The notes under the pieces were generated by a model. That model saw only the letters and a list, made by a program, of their open reading frames with translations, was not told where the DNA came from and searched no databases. DNA of 43,036 nt from Paenisporosarcina sp. TG20 (GTDB lineage: Bacteria > Bacillota > Bacilli > Bacillales_A > Planococcaceae): positions 1 to 43,036 of the forward strand of contig NZ_ALJG01000355.1 in NCBI RefSeq assembly GCF_000286315.1, given 5' to 3'. Shown here piece by piece: positions 24,313-33,147 of the stretch. Position numbers and translations under genes: made by a program. The number at the start of each line of letters is the position of its first letter. Position 1 is the first letter of the stretch.

Positions 24313-26285
24313 GTTTGTTGGCCTCCTTCGACAATTTCAGTGATCGCTAATTTCAGTTGTACAATCGTATCTTCAATAGTACCATTTTTTATTTGACAAG
24401 CAGCATTGGTTAAATGACCACCACCACCAAGTTTTTCCATAATCAATTGGACATTCACTTCACCAAGTGAGCGAGCGCTTATTCCCATGTCTCCATTATT
24501 TTTCTTGGCAATAATAAATGATGCTGAAACACCCTTCATGGTCAATAATATATCTGCTGTTTGTGCAATTAGCACCTGGGTATAAGTGTTCGACTCTTCT
24601 CCATATGCAATTGCAATGCCTTCACGGAAAAATTCAACTGTTTGAACAATTTTTGAACGCTCGATATATGTTTCAATATCTTCTTTTAATATGCGCTGAA
24701 CTAACACCGTATCTGCTCCGTTTGTACGTAAATACGAGGCTGCTTCAAACGTTCTTGCCCCCGTTCGAAGAGAAAAGCTCTTCGTATCAACGATAATTCC
24801 AGCAAGCAATGCGGTTGCTTCAAGCATCGTTATATCATCATATTTAGGTTGATATTGGATCAATTCCGTTACTAGTTCTGATGTGGATGATGCATACGGC
24901 TCCATATACACCAGCATCGTATTTGAAATGAATTCTTCTCCACGACGATGATGATCTATAATCACTACTTTTTCAGCACGGTTTAATAATTTTTCTTCAA
25001 TTACCATACTTGGTTTATGTGTATCTACGACCACAACCAACGTACGTTCCGTTAATTTTGATAAGGCTTCATCAGGTGAAATAAAACGCTCAAATAACTG
25101 GGGTTTGCTCTTCACTTCTTCCATCAAACGCGTCACACTTTGATCGAGTTCATCAAAATTAACAACGACAAACCCATTAATTTTATTCATCTCCGCCATT
25201 TTCCGAACACCCATAGACGCGCCGATTGAATCCATATCCGGTAATTGATGCCCCATTACGAAAACCTGGTCACTATCTTGAATTAAATCACGTAGTGCAT
25301 GTGAAATGACACGTGCTCTAACTCGTGTACGCTTCTCAGCCGGGTTTGTCTTACCACCATAAAATCTCACCTTACCATTTGGTTGTTTAATACCAACTTG
25401 GTCTCCACCACGTCCTAATACTAAGTCCAAACTCGTCTGAGCGAGTTGTCCAAGTTCTACTAGTGAAGAAGAACCAGCACCGACACCAATACTAAGTGTC
25501 AAATTCAAATTTAGTTTAGATGTAGCTTCTCTAATATCATCTAAAATCGAAAATTTCTTTTTTTCCAGTTCAAGTAAAATGGATTCATTTAGTACAGCTA
25601 AAAAACGATCAGATGAAATTCTCTTAACATAAATTCCATAGCCCGCTCCCCAATCATTCACAAGAGACGTTACTAAACTATTTAATTGACTGCGCATTTG
25701 ATCGTCCATTCCTTGCGTTAACTCATCGTAATTATCAATAAATAAAACACCAATAACACTACGATCTGCATAATAAAGTGTTTCAATCTCTGTTTGCTCT
25801 GTGATATCAAAGAAATATAGTAGCTTTTCTTCTTGTTTGTAAAACACTTTATATTCCTTGCCGGACAAGCTAATAGTTTGCTCTTTGTTTTCATTTTGCT
25901 TCACAAGCACATGGAAATCATCAGATAATGTAAACAAATCTTCTCCAATGAGTGAATCCACTTCAAGCTCTCTAGTCATAAAAGGATTTGCCCACTCAAT
26001 TGTCCAATGGTTGTTTACTAATAAAATACCTATTGGCATCTCAAATAATGCTTCTTCCCCTACATGCTTAACACGATATGATAAGGTTTCGATATGTTTT
26101 TCAGTCTCTTCATATAACCGTTTTTCCGTTTGCCAGCCTATGGCCAAGACTATCACAAATAAAATAACAGTAACTATCCCAATCCAAACTTGCCAGAACA
26201 GGAGTAAAAGAACGCTTATCAAGCCGAGCAATGATAGAAAAAATAATGGAACACGAAGTGGTCTTTTTCTAAAAAATGCTGACAT
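24309..26285 (-). CDS. gdpP: Cyclic-di-AMP phosphodiesterase GdpP
   Basis: A 658-residue membrane phosphodiesterase that degrades cyclic di-AMP to pApA and so influences potassium balance and cell-wall stress. Two N-terminal membrane helices (about 13-50), a PAS-like domain (about 80-150), a degenerate GGDEF domain (about 170-300), then DHH and DHHA1 domains with metal ligands in [19 protein letters not shown] and [11 protein letters not shown] and the [11 protein letters not shown] motif near the end. All DHH motifs are intact. It lies 12 bases after yybS and overlaps rplI. Confidence 0.97.
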   Translation of the reverse strand: MSAFFRKRPLRVPLFFLSLLGLISVLLLLFWQVWIGIVTVILFVIVLAIGWQTEKRLYEETEKHIETLSYRVKHVGEEALFEMPIGILLVNNHWTIEWANPFMTRELEVDSLIGEDLFTLSDDFHVLVKQNENKEQTISLSGKEYKVFYKQEEKLLYFFDITEQTEIETLYYADRSVIGVLFIDNYDELTQGMDDQMRSQLNSLVTSLVNDWGAGYGIYVKRISSDRFLAVLNESILLELEKKKFSILDDIREATSKLNLNLTLSIGVGAGSSSLVELGQLAQTSLDLVLGRGGDQVGIKQPNGKVRFYGGKTNPAEKRTRVRARVISHALRDLIQDSDQVFVMGHQLPDMDSIGASMGVRKMAEMNKINGFVVVNFDELDQSVTRLMEEVKSKPQLFERFISPDEALSKLTERTLVVVVDTHKPSMVIEEKLLNRAEKVVIIDHHRRGEEFISNTMLVYMEPYASSTSELVTELIQYQPKYDDITMLEATALLAGIIVDTKSFSLRTGARTFEAASYLRTNGADTVLVQRILKEDIETYIERSKIVQTVEFFREGIAIAYGEESNTYTQVLIAQTADILLTMKGVSASFIIAKKNNGDMGISARSLGEVNVQLIMEKLGGGGHLTNAACQIKNGTIEDTIVQLKLAITEIVEGGQQT

Positions 26286-26297
26286 TTTTTCAGCTCC

Positions 26298-27239
26298 TTA
26301 TTTTCTGTTCTTATTTTTAATAAATGACCGTGCGTTAAATCCTAAATCAAAAATTCCAAGGAGTAACACAAACGGTTGTAAAGGTAATGCTAATAGGGTT
26401 GCAACAATAATCGTCCATTTTGGCCCACCTTTTTCATGTATGTAGAAATGAATGAAAGATACACCTTGTAAAAATAGTAATACTTGCAATACTAAAGAAA
26501 CATTTGCAAACACCATAAATGGAAACGTTCCTTGTTCTAACTCAACGAGTACCGTGAATATTAACACTACTAGGTAATACCATATGACGGATTTGGGTAA
26601 TACCATGTATCTATACGCAGGAAACTTCGGTACGTCTAATCCTAATTTTCTTAAGACGGGTAACTGAATGTTAATGAATATATATACAAAGAGGAAAAGC
26701 CCAATTATCAAAAGGGATGGCAAGGTCGTTTCAAACATCAATAAGGCATCCGAAACTGTTTGTTCATAATCATTTGGCAATGCATTAAAACGTTCTAAAA
26801 ACTCACCCATTTGTACATATTGATCTGTCGATACCGCCAAAAATTCCTTCACTGGATTAAAATTGAACACTAACACAGTTACCACATATTGAATTGAGAT
26901 CGTTACTAACAATACAATAGTTGTTGATAATAACATGAATAACTTACTTTTATTCAGTCGTATCGCATCCCCAATAACAAGACCCAGAAATGCATGAATC
27001 ATTGCAAAAGGAACGGCTAGCAGTCCTCCAATAAATAATGAAATGAAAATACTAACTACAGTGACAAGAATGGAGGCTTTACGTTTAAATTTCGCACTAT
27101 AATAAGCAATTGGCAATGCAATAAAGAACGATGTAACTAAGTTTAGTACGGGTACATATAAAGAAACAGCCAACAAAATAGAAAATAGTGCAACCATCAT
27201 TGCACCTAACGTTAACTGTTTTGTTTGTTCGTTGGGCAT
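26298..27239 (-). CDS. yybS: YybS family membrane protein (DUF2232)
   Basis: A 313-residue integral membrane protein with about eight hydrophobic segments, beginning LTLGAMMVALFSILLAVSLY. The family (DUF2232) is almost always placed upstream of gdpP in Bacillales and resembles ECF-type transporter components, but its substrate is unknown. ATG at 27239 has AGGAAGG upstream. It is the first gene of the yybS-gdpP-rplI-dnaB operon, downstream of the promoter at 27483-27511. Confidence 0.92.
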   Translation of the reverse strand: MPNEQTKQLTLGAMMVALFSILLAVSLYVPVLNLVTSFFIALPIAYYSAKFKRKASILVTVVSIFISLFIGGLLAVPFAMIHAFLGLVIGDAIRLNKSKLFMLLSTTIVLLVTISIQYVVTVLVFNFNPVKEFLAVSTDQYVQMGEFLERFNALPNDYEQTVSDALLMFETTLPSLLIIGLFLFVYIFINIQLPVLRKLGLDVPKFPAYRYMVLPKSVIWYYLVVLIFTVLVELEQGTFPFMVFANVSLVLQVLLFLQGVSFIHFYIHEKGGPKWTIIVATLLALPLQPFVLLLGIFDLGFNARSFIKNKNRK

Positions 27240-27482
27240 TCAATATCCTTCCTATCTTTAAAAAACATTTTCTCTAAGTGCCTTGACACTCAAACTATAA
27301 AATAAACAGGATATTTTGGATAACTAAAAACATTCCTAGTTCATTTCTTTTTATGATATGGCATCCTAGATACATAAAGGAAAAATCATCTTGTAACTAA
27401 TTCTAGGCAATTTGTAATTAGCTTTTGAGGTCTGGCTATTACGGCTATTTAGTTTCCGAACTGAAAGGTACTTTACCTTTCT
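27240..27482. other. Leader of the yybS operon
   Basis: About 240 bases lie between the promoter and yybS. A weak inverted repeat (GGTAAAGTACCTTTC region) sits at the start of the transcript. No riboswitch or leader peptide is recognised. Confidence 0.5.
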
Positions 27483-27511
27483 ATTATATCATGTTGAACA
27501 AGATGCAACAA
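27483..27511 (-). promoter_or_regulatory. Sigma-A promoter of the yybS-gdpP-rplI-dnaB operon
   Basis: Minus strand: -35 TTGTTG (27511-27506), 17-base spacer, -10 TATAAT (27488-27483). It lies between the rpsR terminator and yybS. Confidence 0.75.
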
Positions 27512-27544
27512 AAATTCAAAATAGGAAAAGTATTTGACACATCA

Positions 27545-27574
27545 AAAAGAAGACCGGTTTCCCGGTCTTCTTTT
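27545..27574 (-). terminator. Terminator of the rpsF-ssb-rpsR operon
   Basis: AAAGAAGACCGG pairs perfectly with CCGGTCTTCTTT, with a T-rich 3' flank on the minus strand. Confidence 0.92.
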
Positions 27575-27590
27575 AGTTAGCATTAAATTT

Positions 27591-27827
27591 TTATCTCTCT
27601 TCAGTAGAGAATGGAAGTAAAGCCATTATGCGTGATAATTTGATTGCTGAAGTTAATTTACGTTGATATTTTGCGCTTGTTCCAGTAACTCGACGTGGAA
27701 GAATTTTTCCGCGTTCTGAAACGAATTTTTTAAGCAAATCAACATCTTTATAGTCAATATGCGTAATATTGTTAGAGTTAAAATAACAAACCTTTTTGCG
27801 TCTCTTGCCTCCGCGACGTGGTGCCAT
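27591..27827 (-). CDS. rpsR: 30S ribosomal protein S18
   Basis: 78 residues, normal length, starting [20 protein letters not shown] and with [20 protein letters not shown], the S18 core that binds 16S rRNA together with S6. It is the last gene of the rpsF-ssb-rpsR operon. The 183-base gap to ssb is longer than usual but shows no separate promoter that I can support. Confidence 0.98.
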   Translation of the reverse strand: MAPRRGGKRRKKVCYFNSNNITHIDYKDVDLLKKFVSERGKILPRRVTGTSAKYQRKLTSAIKLSRIMALLPFSTEER

Positions 27828-28010
27828 ATCGTTTCGCCTCCTTAGTTTTTAATTATATTTGGATGTAAGTTAAAGTCATCACATTCTTCTCGATATCGGA
27901 CTTCAAGTGCCAGCTTACATTTCCTCTCAGAAGCTCAAACGAAAACAAGTTTTCATTTTGTGCTTCCTAGCATACTAGTCAAGCTTGTGTGGCACTTTAT
28001 GCTTATCCAC

Positions 28011-28523
28011 TTAGAATGGCAAATCGTCGTCTGAAACTTCGATTGGGCCACTACCTTTAGAGAACGGATCTTCATCTATACGGGTATGGTTTTGCTGATT
28101 TGGTGATTGATTCTGTTGATTAGAAGGATATTGATTATTTTGATTTGAACCGCTACCGTAAGGTTGTTGTTGTTGAGGGCGATCTCCACCAGAACTATTA
28201 CTATTACGTGGTTCAAGGAATTGAACACTATCAGCTATAACTTCGGTCGTGTAAACACGCTTTCCATCTTGGCCTTCATAGCTTCCAGTTTGAATTCGCC
28301 CTTCAACACCTGTTAAACTTCCTTTTTTCAAGAAGTTTGCTGTGTTTTCAGCAGGTTTTCTCCAAACAGTACAGTTAATAAAATCTGCTTCTTTTTCACC
28401 TTGTTGGTTAGAGAATGAACGATTTACAGCTAATGTAAATCGTGCAACTGCAACTCCACTTGGTGTGTAGCGAAGCTCAGGATCTTTTGTCAATCTTCCG
28501 ACTAATACGACTCGGTTTATCAT
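28011..28523 (-). CDS. ssb: Single-stranded DNA-binding protein
   Basis: 170 residues. The OB fold (1-105) begins [20 protein letters not shown], and the disordered Q/N/G-rich linker ends in the acidic tip SDDDLPF that recruits replication and repair proteins. It works on single-stranded DNA at forks and during recombination. It lies between rpsF and rpsR, the standard order. Confidence 0.98.
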   Translation of the reverse strand: MINRVVLVGRLTKDPELRYTPSGVAVARFTLAVNRSFSNQQGEKEADFINCTVWRKPAENTANFLKKGSLTGVEGRIQTGSYEGQDGKRVYTTEVIADSVQFLEPRNSNSSGGDRPQQQQPYGSGSNQNNQYPSNQQNQSPNQQNHTRIDEDPFSKGSGPIEVSDDDLPF

Positions 28524-28579
28524 CAGAATACAACCTCCTTCATCTGCAAGTTGTTTCGAGTATACTCGATTTTATATTC

Positions 28580-28870
28580 TTACTTAACTTGTGCTTTGAC
28601 AGCTACAAAACGAATGATATCTTCGTTAATTCTAGCTAGACGGATATATTCATCGATTGCTCTTGAATCAGCATTTGCTTTCACGATTTGGTAGAAACCT
28701 TCGCGGAAGTCGTTGATTTCATAAGCCAAGCGGCGTTTACCCCACTCTTTTGACTCGATGATTTCAGCACCATTCGAAGTCAAGATTTCGTCGAAACGAG
28801 CTACTAAAGCTTTTTTCGCATCCTCTTCAATCGTTGGTCGAATGATGTACATTAATTCGTATTTTTTCAT
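28580..28870 (-). CDS. rpsF: 30S ribosomal protein S6
   Basis: 96 residues, normal length, starting [20 protein letters not shown] with the S6 ferredoxin-like fold and [25 protein letters not shown] lies eight bases upstream of the ATG at 28870. It is the first gene of the operon. In many Firmicutes the S6:S18 pair binds the rpsF leader to control its own synthesis. Confidence 0.98.
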   Translation of the reverse strand: MKKYELMYIIRPTIEEDAKKALVARFDEILTSNGAEIIESKEWGKRRLAYEINDFREGFYQIVKANADSRAIDEYIRLARINEDIIRFVAVKAQVK

Positions 28871-28981
28871 CTTTTTGCACCTCCTTATGGACTTGGGCCT
28901 TACTGTTGACAGTAGGCAAGGAGTAAGTAACGTTGATTACTCACATTCAAGTATTATACCATAAACCGCATCCGGTTGCAA
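28871..28981 (-). promoter_or_regulatory. rpsF promoter and leader hairpin
   Basis: Minus strand: -35 TTGCAA (28981-28976), 17-base spacer, -10 TATAAT (28958-28953). The leader contains a stable hairpin, GCCTACTG/CAGTAAGGC (about 28915-28895), shortly before the ribosome site. It could be the S6:S18 control element, but I do not see the bulged CCG expected of that motif, so its role is open. Confidence 0.75.
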
Positions 28982-29042
28982 CACCCTTTGTAATGTACAT
29001 ACTATTTTTTTTCGCTATACTACATATTAAGAGGTGAAATGC

Positions 29043-29612
29043 ATGAAGGAATGGAACAATCCCAGTAAAGTCATAGAGTTAAACATCCAACACATTGGTA
29101 AAGTAAGTTTGATCTTGACAATTATTTTGAGCATTTTACTATTGCTACTTAATAGTATTGTTCATCAAGACTTTTCTATTAATATTTCTTGGTTTGGTTT
29201 GCTCCTTTTTGTGGTTGGTTACATTTTATTAATCTTCATGCATGAACTATGTCACTTAATAGGATTTGTCTTGTTCGCCAAAGTTCCTTGGAGTTCTCTT
29301 ACCTTCGGAGTAAATTTACAATTAGGAGTTGCATACGCTACAACAACAGAAGCCGTTCGAAACAAGGCTATGAGAGCCGTTCTAATCCTTCCGTTTTGGA
29401 TCACCGGGGTTTTACCTGCTATTATTGCAATTTCGCTTAATAGCCCGTTGCTCGCCTTGTTAGCAGCTTGGTTAATTGCGGGTGCAGTTGGGGATTTTGC
29501 GATGATAAAAGAACTTCGTATGGTTGATGATGACGCTTGGATTAAAGATGATCCAGAGTATCCAAAACTATTCATTTTTGAACAAAAAAATAAAGTTGCA
29601 TCCTGGAGTTAA
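29043..29612 (+). CDS. DUF3267 family membrane protein, putative metalloprotease
   Basis: A 189-residue membrane protein with about four helices. The second ends in IFMHELCHLIGFVLF, an HExxH zinc motif (HELCH) inside the membrane; DUF3267 proteins are considered distant relatives of site-2-type or M50-like proteases on this basis. Function unknown. ATG at 29043 follows GAGGTG by six bases; a GTG at 29034 overlaps the ribosome site and is not used. It converges with the following gene over a shared terminator. Confidence 0.85.
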   Translation: MKEWNNPSKVIELNIQHIGKVSLILTIILSILLLLLNSIVHQDFSINISWFGLLLFVVGYILLIFMHELCHLIGFVLFAKVPWSSLTFGVNLQLGVAYATTTEAVRNKAMRAVLILPFWITGVLPAIIAISLNSPLLALLAAWLIAGAVGDFAMIKELRMVDDDAWIKDDPEYPKLFIFEQKNKVASWS

Positions 29613-29624
29613 GGGTGCAACTTT
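29592..29624. terminator. Bidirectional terminator between convergent genes
   Basis: AAAGTTGCA (29592-29600) pairs with TGCAACTTT (29616-29624). The DUF3267 stop codon lies in the loop; the other gene ends at 29631. Confidence 0.8.
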
Positions 29625-29630
29625 ATACAT

Positions 29631-30017
29631 TCATCTAATCAATGAACTTCGATATTCAATCCAGTTTCCAGAGGGAATTAAAACAGATTTCATCGATACA
29701 TCGCATATTGTATAAACAATCACTTCAATCAAACCTTCATTCGTCTCTACTTTCACGATCTCTTTCGAATACATATCTGTTAGGGGGTTACCCGTATATC
29801 CTTCTAAAGCATCGAGGCTTGACCATATGTACTCTTGAATTTCATAAACTTCACCGACAATAGTAGAACCTTCTTCAAGCTCAATAGCAGGATAACCAAT
29901 GTTTGTATCGTACATTTTCGCTTGAATTTTAATCCCTTCAAATAGAAGTGTTGCACCCTCGAGTACGTGATGATTACTTTCTCCACGTAATAATGTTCCA
30001 TACACAAATAACTTCAT
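29631..30017 (-). CDS. Gamma-glutamylcyclotransferase-like protein
   Basis: A 128-residue protein of the GGCT/AIG2 fold, starting MKLFVYGTLLRGESNHHVLE. YGTLLRG is the substrate loop and the Glu in LDALEGY is the likely catalytic acid. Such enzymes cyclise gamma-glutamyl amines to pyroglutamate, but bacterial members are mostly uncharacterised, so the substrate is open. ATG at 30017 has GGAGG at the right distance; the longer frame to 30038 has no ribosome site. Confidence 0.88.
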   Translation of the reverse strand: MKLFVYGTLLRGESNHHVLEGATLLFEGIKIQAKMYDTNIGYPAIELEEGSTIVGEVYEIQEYIWSSLDALEGYTGNPLTDMYSKEIVKVETNEGLIEVIVYTICDVSMKSVLIPSGNWIEYRSSLIR

Positions 30018-30144
30018 GTTGATAATCCTCCCTGTCATCCTATGATTTAAGAAAAACCGAGTACTGTACGCCCGGTCCTTTAAGAAAGTAAAAAACTACT
30101 GCACTATAACCTGAATAGAGAGATAGCCTTCTATTCTAATCTTG

Positions 30145-30262
30145 TGATTTCCGTTACAGGCGGACGCTTTCCGCGGGCGAGCGCCGAGCCTCCTCGTCGC
30201 TAACGCTCCCTGCGGGGTCTCGTCTGTCTCGCTTTTCCCGCAGGAGTCGCCGCCCTCCACTT
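30145..30262. repeat. Dispersed palindromic Bacillales repeat
   Basis: A GC-rich unit in AT-rich DNA, from GATTTCCGTTACAGGCGGAC through CTTTCCGCGGGCGAGCGCC, CCTGCGGGGTCTCG and TTTTCCCGCAGGAGTCGCCG to CCTCCAC. This is the familiar repeat found many times in Bacillus and Planococcaceae genomes, made of nested GC-rich inverted repeats. Partial relatives occur at about 2932-3032, 4947-5162 and in the ends of the att-adjacent repeats (GTAACGGAAAT). Confidence 0.8.
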
Positions 30263-30325
30263 CAATCATTCACCTGTTAAAAATCAACAGTGATAACAGT
30301 ATACTTTTAAAAATAAAAATAAAGT

Positions 30326-30378
30326 ATCGTCCTATCTTGTAAAATGAAAGTACCATACTTATATTTAGATAGGACGAT
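30326..30378. repeat. Inverted repeat with 12-bp perfect arms
   Basis: ATCGTCCTATCT (30326-30337) and AGATAGGACGAT (30367-30378) flank a 29-base AT-rich spacer, followed by six Ts on the plus strand. It may be a plus-strand terminator or the remains of a small mobile element. A short frame after it (MYNSKNNNQEYITEQNSPPL, then stop) looks like the relic start of a gene. Confidence 0.6.
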
Positions 30379-30500
30379 TTTTTATGTACAATTCAAAGAA
30401 TAATAACCAAGAATATATCACTGAACAAAATTCACCTCCACTGAGATAAAACTTTCGTTTCTAAAAAAGGAAATTACGACTTCGAATTAACGAGAGTCCC

Positions 30501-30600
30501 ACCGAAGAAATTCTGTTTTAGAATGTTAGTCTCCATATATTAAAAACACCGTAACCAAGGTTCATGGCACCATAGATGTTACTCCAAGTTGAGTCGAAAA
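30501..30600. repeat. Unnamed dispersed repeat, copy 2 (downstream of ychF)
   Basis: Matches 20820-20990 by eye at roughly three quarters of positions over its first 60 bases (CACCGAAGAAATTCTGTTTT, AGAATGTTAGTCTCCATATA, TTAAAAACACC, GGTTCATGG), then CTCCAAGTT and AGTCGAAAAAA. Both copies lie just beyond a minus-strand gene terminator. Confidence 0.65.
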
Positions 30601-30603
30601 AAA

Positions 30604-30629
30604 GGAATAGTCGACATGTCGACTATTCC
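30604..30629 (-). terminator. Terminator of ychF, a perfect 26-bp palindrome
   Basis: GGAATAGTCGAC pairs with GTCGACTATTCC, separated only by AT, followed on the minus strand by seven Ts. It lies seven bases after the ychF stop. Confidence 0.9.
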
Positions 30630-30636
30630 AAAAAAT

Positions 30637-31737
30637 TTATACGTTAAAGCGGAACAACATTACGTCGCCATCTTGAACGATGTATTCTTTACCCTCTAAT
30701 CGTACTTTACCTGCTTCTTTTGCTAAAGCCATGGATCCAGTTGCGACCAGGTCATCATAAGATACAGTCTCTGCGCGTATAAAGCCACGCTCAAAATCTG
30801 TATGGATAACGCCTGCACATTGAGGAGCTTTCATGCCTTTACGGAATGTCCAAGCACGAACTTCTTGTACACCTGCTGTAAAGTAAGTTGCAAACCCCAA
30901 TAATTTATACGATGCTTTCACAAGTAGGTCTAAGCCCGCTTCTTTAATGCCCAATTCTTCAATAAACATTGCTTTCTCTTCATCATCCAGTTCAGCCATT
31001 TCTTCTTCTATCTTCGCGCAGATCACAATAACTTGTGCATTGTCTACCTTAGCAAATTCACGAACTTTTTGAACATATTCATTTTCATCAGCGTTAGCAA
31101 TTTCGTCTTCAGAGACGTTTGCAACATAAAGCATTGGTTTAGATGTTAATAGATTCAAACCTTTAACTACGCGTAATTCTTCCTCTGTAAAATCAATTGA
31201 ACGTCCTGGCTTTTCATTTTCAAAGCCCTCAAGAAGTTTTAATAATACTGGTTCTTCAATCATTGCTTCTTTGTCTTTCTGTTTAACCATTTTACCTACT
31301 CGCAATAAACGCTTTTCAACGCTCTCTAAATCAGCCAAAATTAATTCTAAATTGATTACTTCAATATCTGATATCGGATCTACTTTTCCCGTGACATGTG
31401 TAACATTTTCATCAACAAAGCAGCGAACTACTTGGCAAATTGCATCTACTTCACGGATGTGCGCTAAAAACTTATTTCCAAGTCCCTCGCCTTTACTAGC
31501 ACCTTTTACAATCCCCGCAATATCAGTGAACTCAAATGCTGTAGGAACAGTTTTCTTTGGAACAACAAGTTCCGTTAATTTATCAAGACGCTCATCAGGT
31601 ACTTCTACAATTCCTACGTTTGGATCAATCGTACAGAATGGATAGTTTGCAGCCTCTGCTCCTGCTTTTGTAATTGCATTAAATAAAGTGGATTTACCAA
31701 CATTCGGTAACCCTACAATTCCTGCCGTTAACGCCAT
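30637..31737 (-). CDS. ychF: Ribosome-binding ATPase YchF
   Basis: A 366-residue Obg-family P-loop protein that hydrolyses ATP rather than GTP and binds ribosomes; named YyaF in Bacillus. Order: G domain with GLPNVGKSTLFNAI (residues 8-21), DIAGIVKGASKGEGLGNKFL, a helical insertion (about 125-200) and a C-terminal TGS domain with FTAGVQEVRAWTFRKG and ECAGVIH-like sequence. ATG at 31737 has AGGAAGG twelve bases upstream; the TTG at 31749 is too close to it. Confidence 0.97.
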   Translation of the reverse strand: MALTAGIVGLPNVGKSTLFNAITKAGAEAANYPFCTIDPNVGIVEVPDERLDKLTELVVPKKTVPTAFEFTDIAGIVKGASKGEGLGNKFLAHIREVDAICQVVRCFVDENVTHVTGKVDPISDIEVINLELILADLESVEKRLLRVGKMVKQKDKEAMIEEPVLLKLLEGFENEKPGRSIDFTEEELRVVKGLNLLTSKPMLYVANVSEDEIANADENEYVQKVREFAKVDNAQVIVICAKIEEEMAELDDEEKAMFIEELGIKEAGLDLLVKASYKLLGFATYFTAGVQEVRAWTFRKGMKAPQCAGVIHTDFERGFIRAETVSYDDLVATGSMALAKEAGKVRLEGKEYIVQDGDVMLFRFNV

Positions 31738-31950
31738 ATAGATTCCCAACCTTCCTAATTACCTGCTTTACTATATCTAAACTTTAAATCTTCATTTTAC
31801 CTATTAAATCCTGAACACCATCAAGAACTAGAGTTCTTATACTTGATCAAAAAAATTTAATTTTGCAGTTCCATTGTATAGAAGCAATCTAAGTTACAAT
31901 GTTTGTTTTTCCTACAACTTATTTATTATAGGTTTAAGCTTAGTAATTGT
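31738..31950. other. Gap between ychF and the DUF951 gene
   Basis: AT-rich; about 210 bases with the ychF promoter presumably inside. No gene or strong hairpin is seen. Confidence 0.4.
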
Positions 31951-32160
31951 CTATTCTCCTGGAGCAGACTGTGCTGTTTTTAGTGTTTTCTTCATCTTTT
32001 TCTCGAATTCTCTTCGTGGAATCATAACACTGTGCTGGCACCCTTCACACTTTATCCTAACGTCTGCCCCCATGCGTATTATCTTCCATTCATTTGTTCC
32101 ACAAGGGTGCTGTTTTTTCATTTCCACTACATCACCGAGTTCAAAGGTTTTTCCATTCAT
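31951..32160 (-). CDS. yyzM: DUF951 family protein (YyzM-like)
   Basis: A 69-residue protein, MNGKTFELGDVVEMKKQHPC then GTNEWKIIRMGADVRIKCEGC. One cysteine in HPCGT and two in KCEGC could form a zinc site. DUF951 proteins are small, widely conserved in Firmicutes and placed beside ychF; the function is unknown. Its ATG overlaps the mscS stop as TAATG, so the two genes are co-translated. Confidence 0.92.
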   Translation of the reverse strand: MNGKTFELGDVVEMKKQHPCGTNEWKIIRMGADVRIKCEGCQHSVMIPRREFEKKMKKTLKTAQSAPGE

Positions 32161-33074
32161 TAGATTTTCCCCTTATCGATAGTCTTAACAGGGTCACCAA
32201 TACCTGAGTCAACTGAACCGGTTTCTTTTTGATACATAACCATTTTAGGATATGGGATTTCAATGCCGTGTTCATCCATAAATATTTTTAAGTCCCGACG
32301 AATAATTCGAGCAGCTGCCCAGTGTTGTAACGGTTTTGTTTCTGCCATAATTCTCAACACTACTTCGGAAGCAGCTAAATTTTGGACCCCTAGTAGTTCT
32401 GGTTCTTTCACTAATAGTTCATACTTTTGTGGTAGTTGTGATAAAAACACACGGATCAATTCTTCTGCTTTTGGTATATCTACTTCATATGCAATACTCA
32501 CATCAATAATCGCAACTGAATTATTGAGAGAGTAGTTCACTACTTCAACAATCGTTCCATTTGGGTGGATATGGATTTCCCCATTTATCCCTTGAATCTT
32601 GGTTGTGCGCAACCCAATTTCCTGAACAATTCCTTGTGCTGTGCCAATTTGGACATAATCACCAACTGAAAATTGGTCTTCAAAAATAATAAAGAAACCT
32701 GTTATGATATCACGCACTAAGTTTTGCGCTCCAAAACCAACAGCTAAACCTAGAACACCTGCCCCTGCAAGTAATCCTGTTACTTCAATTCCTATAGCTG
32801 ATAGAACCGCTATTATTGCCGCGAAATAGATTACATAGGCAACCACGTTTTCGACTAGTTTCAGCAATGTATTTTGTCTTCGTTCTGAAAACCTCATAGG
32901 GGCTTTCATCCGTATTGCAAAGGCTTTCCTAACCACAGCTTTAATAATCTTAACGACCACGCCTGCAAGTAACAATACAAATACTATTTTTAATACACCT
33001 TCACCTATATCAATCCATAATTGTTCATTTAACAGGATACTTTCGGCGTTTTTTAACAATTCTTCAATGTACAT
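32160..33074 (-). CDS. Small-conductance mechanosensitive channel (MscS family)
   Basis: A 304-residue MscS-type channel that opens on membrane tension during osmotic downshock. Three membrane helices: LWIDIGEGVLKIVFVLLLAG, a second about 66-88 and the pore-lining TM3 in LLAGAGVLGLAVGFGAQNLV followed by RDIITGFFIIFEDQFSVGDY, the family signature. A beta domain and cytoplasmic vestibule follow. ATG at 33074 has AAAGGTGG eight bases upstream; a GTG at 33086 overlaps that box. Divergent from yyaC with 73 bases between. Confidence 0.95.
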   Translation of the reverse strand: MYIEELLKNAESILLNEQLWIDIGEGVLKIVFVLLLAGVVVKIIKAVVRKAFAIRMKAPMRFSERRQNTLLKLVENVVAYVIYFAAIIAVLSAIGIEVTGLLAGAGVLGLAVGFGAQNLVRDIITGFFIIFEDQFSVGDYVQIGTAQGIVQEIGLRTTKIQGINGEIHIHPNGTIVEVVNYSLNNSVAIIDVSIAYEVDIPKAEELIRVFLSQLPQKYELLVKEPELLGVQNLAASEVVLRIMAETKPLQHWAAARIIRRDLKIFMDEHGIEIPYPKMVMYQKETGSVDSGIGDPVKTIDKGKI

Positions 33075-33147
33075 TTGACTAGCCACCTTTTTGAATAAAG
33101 ATCAATACTAGAACGTATACTAACAAAAAAGAAAGTGAGCTTTCCAT

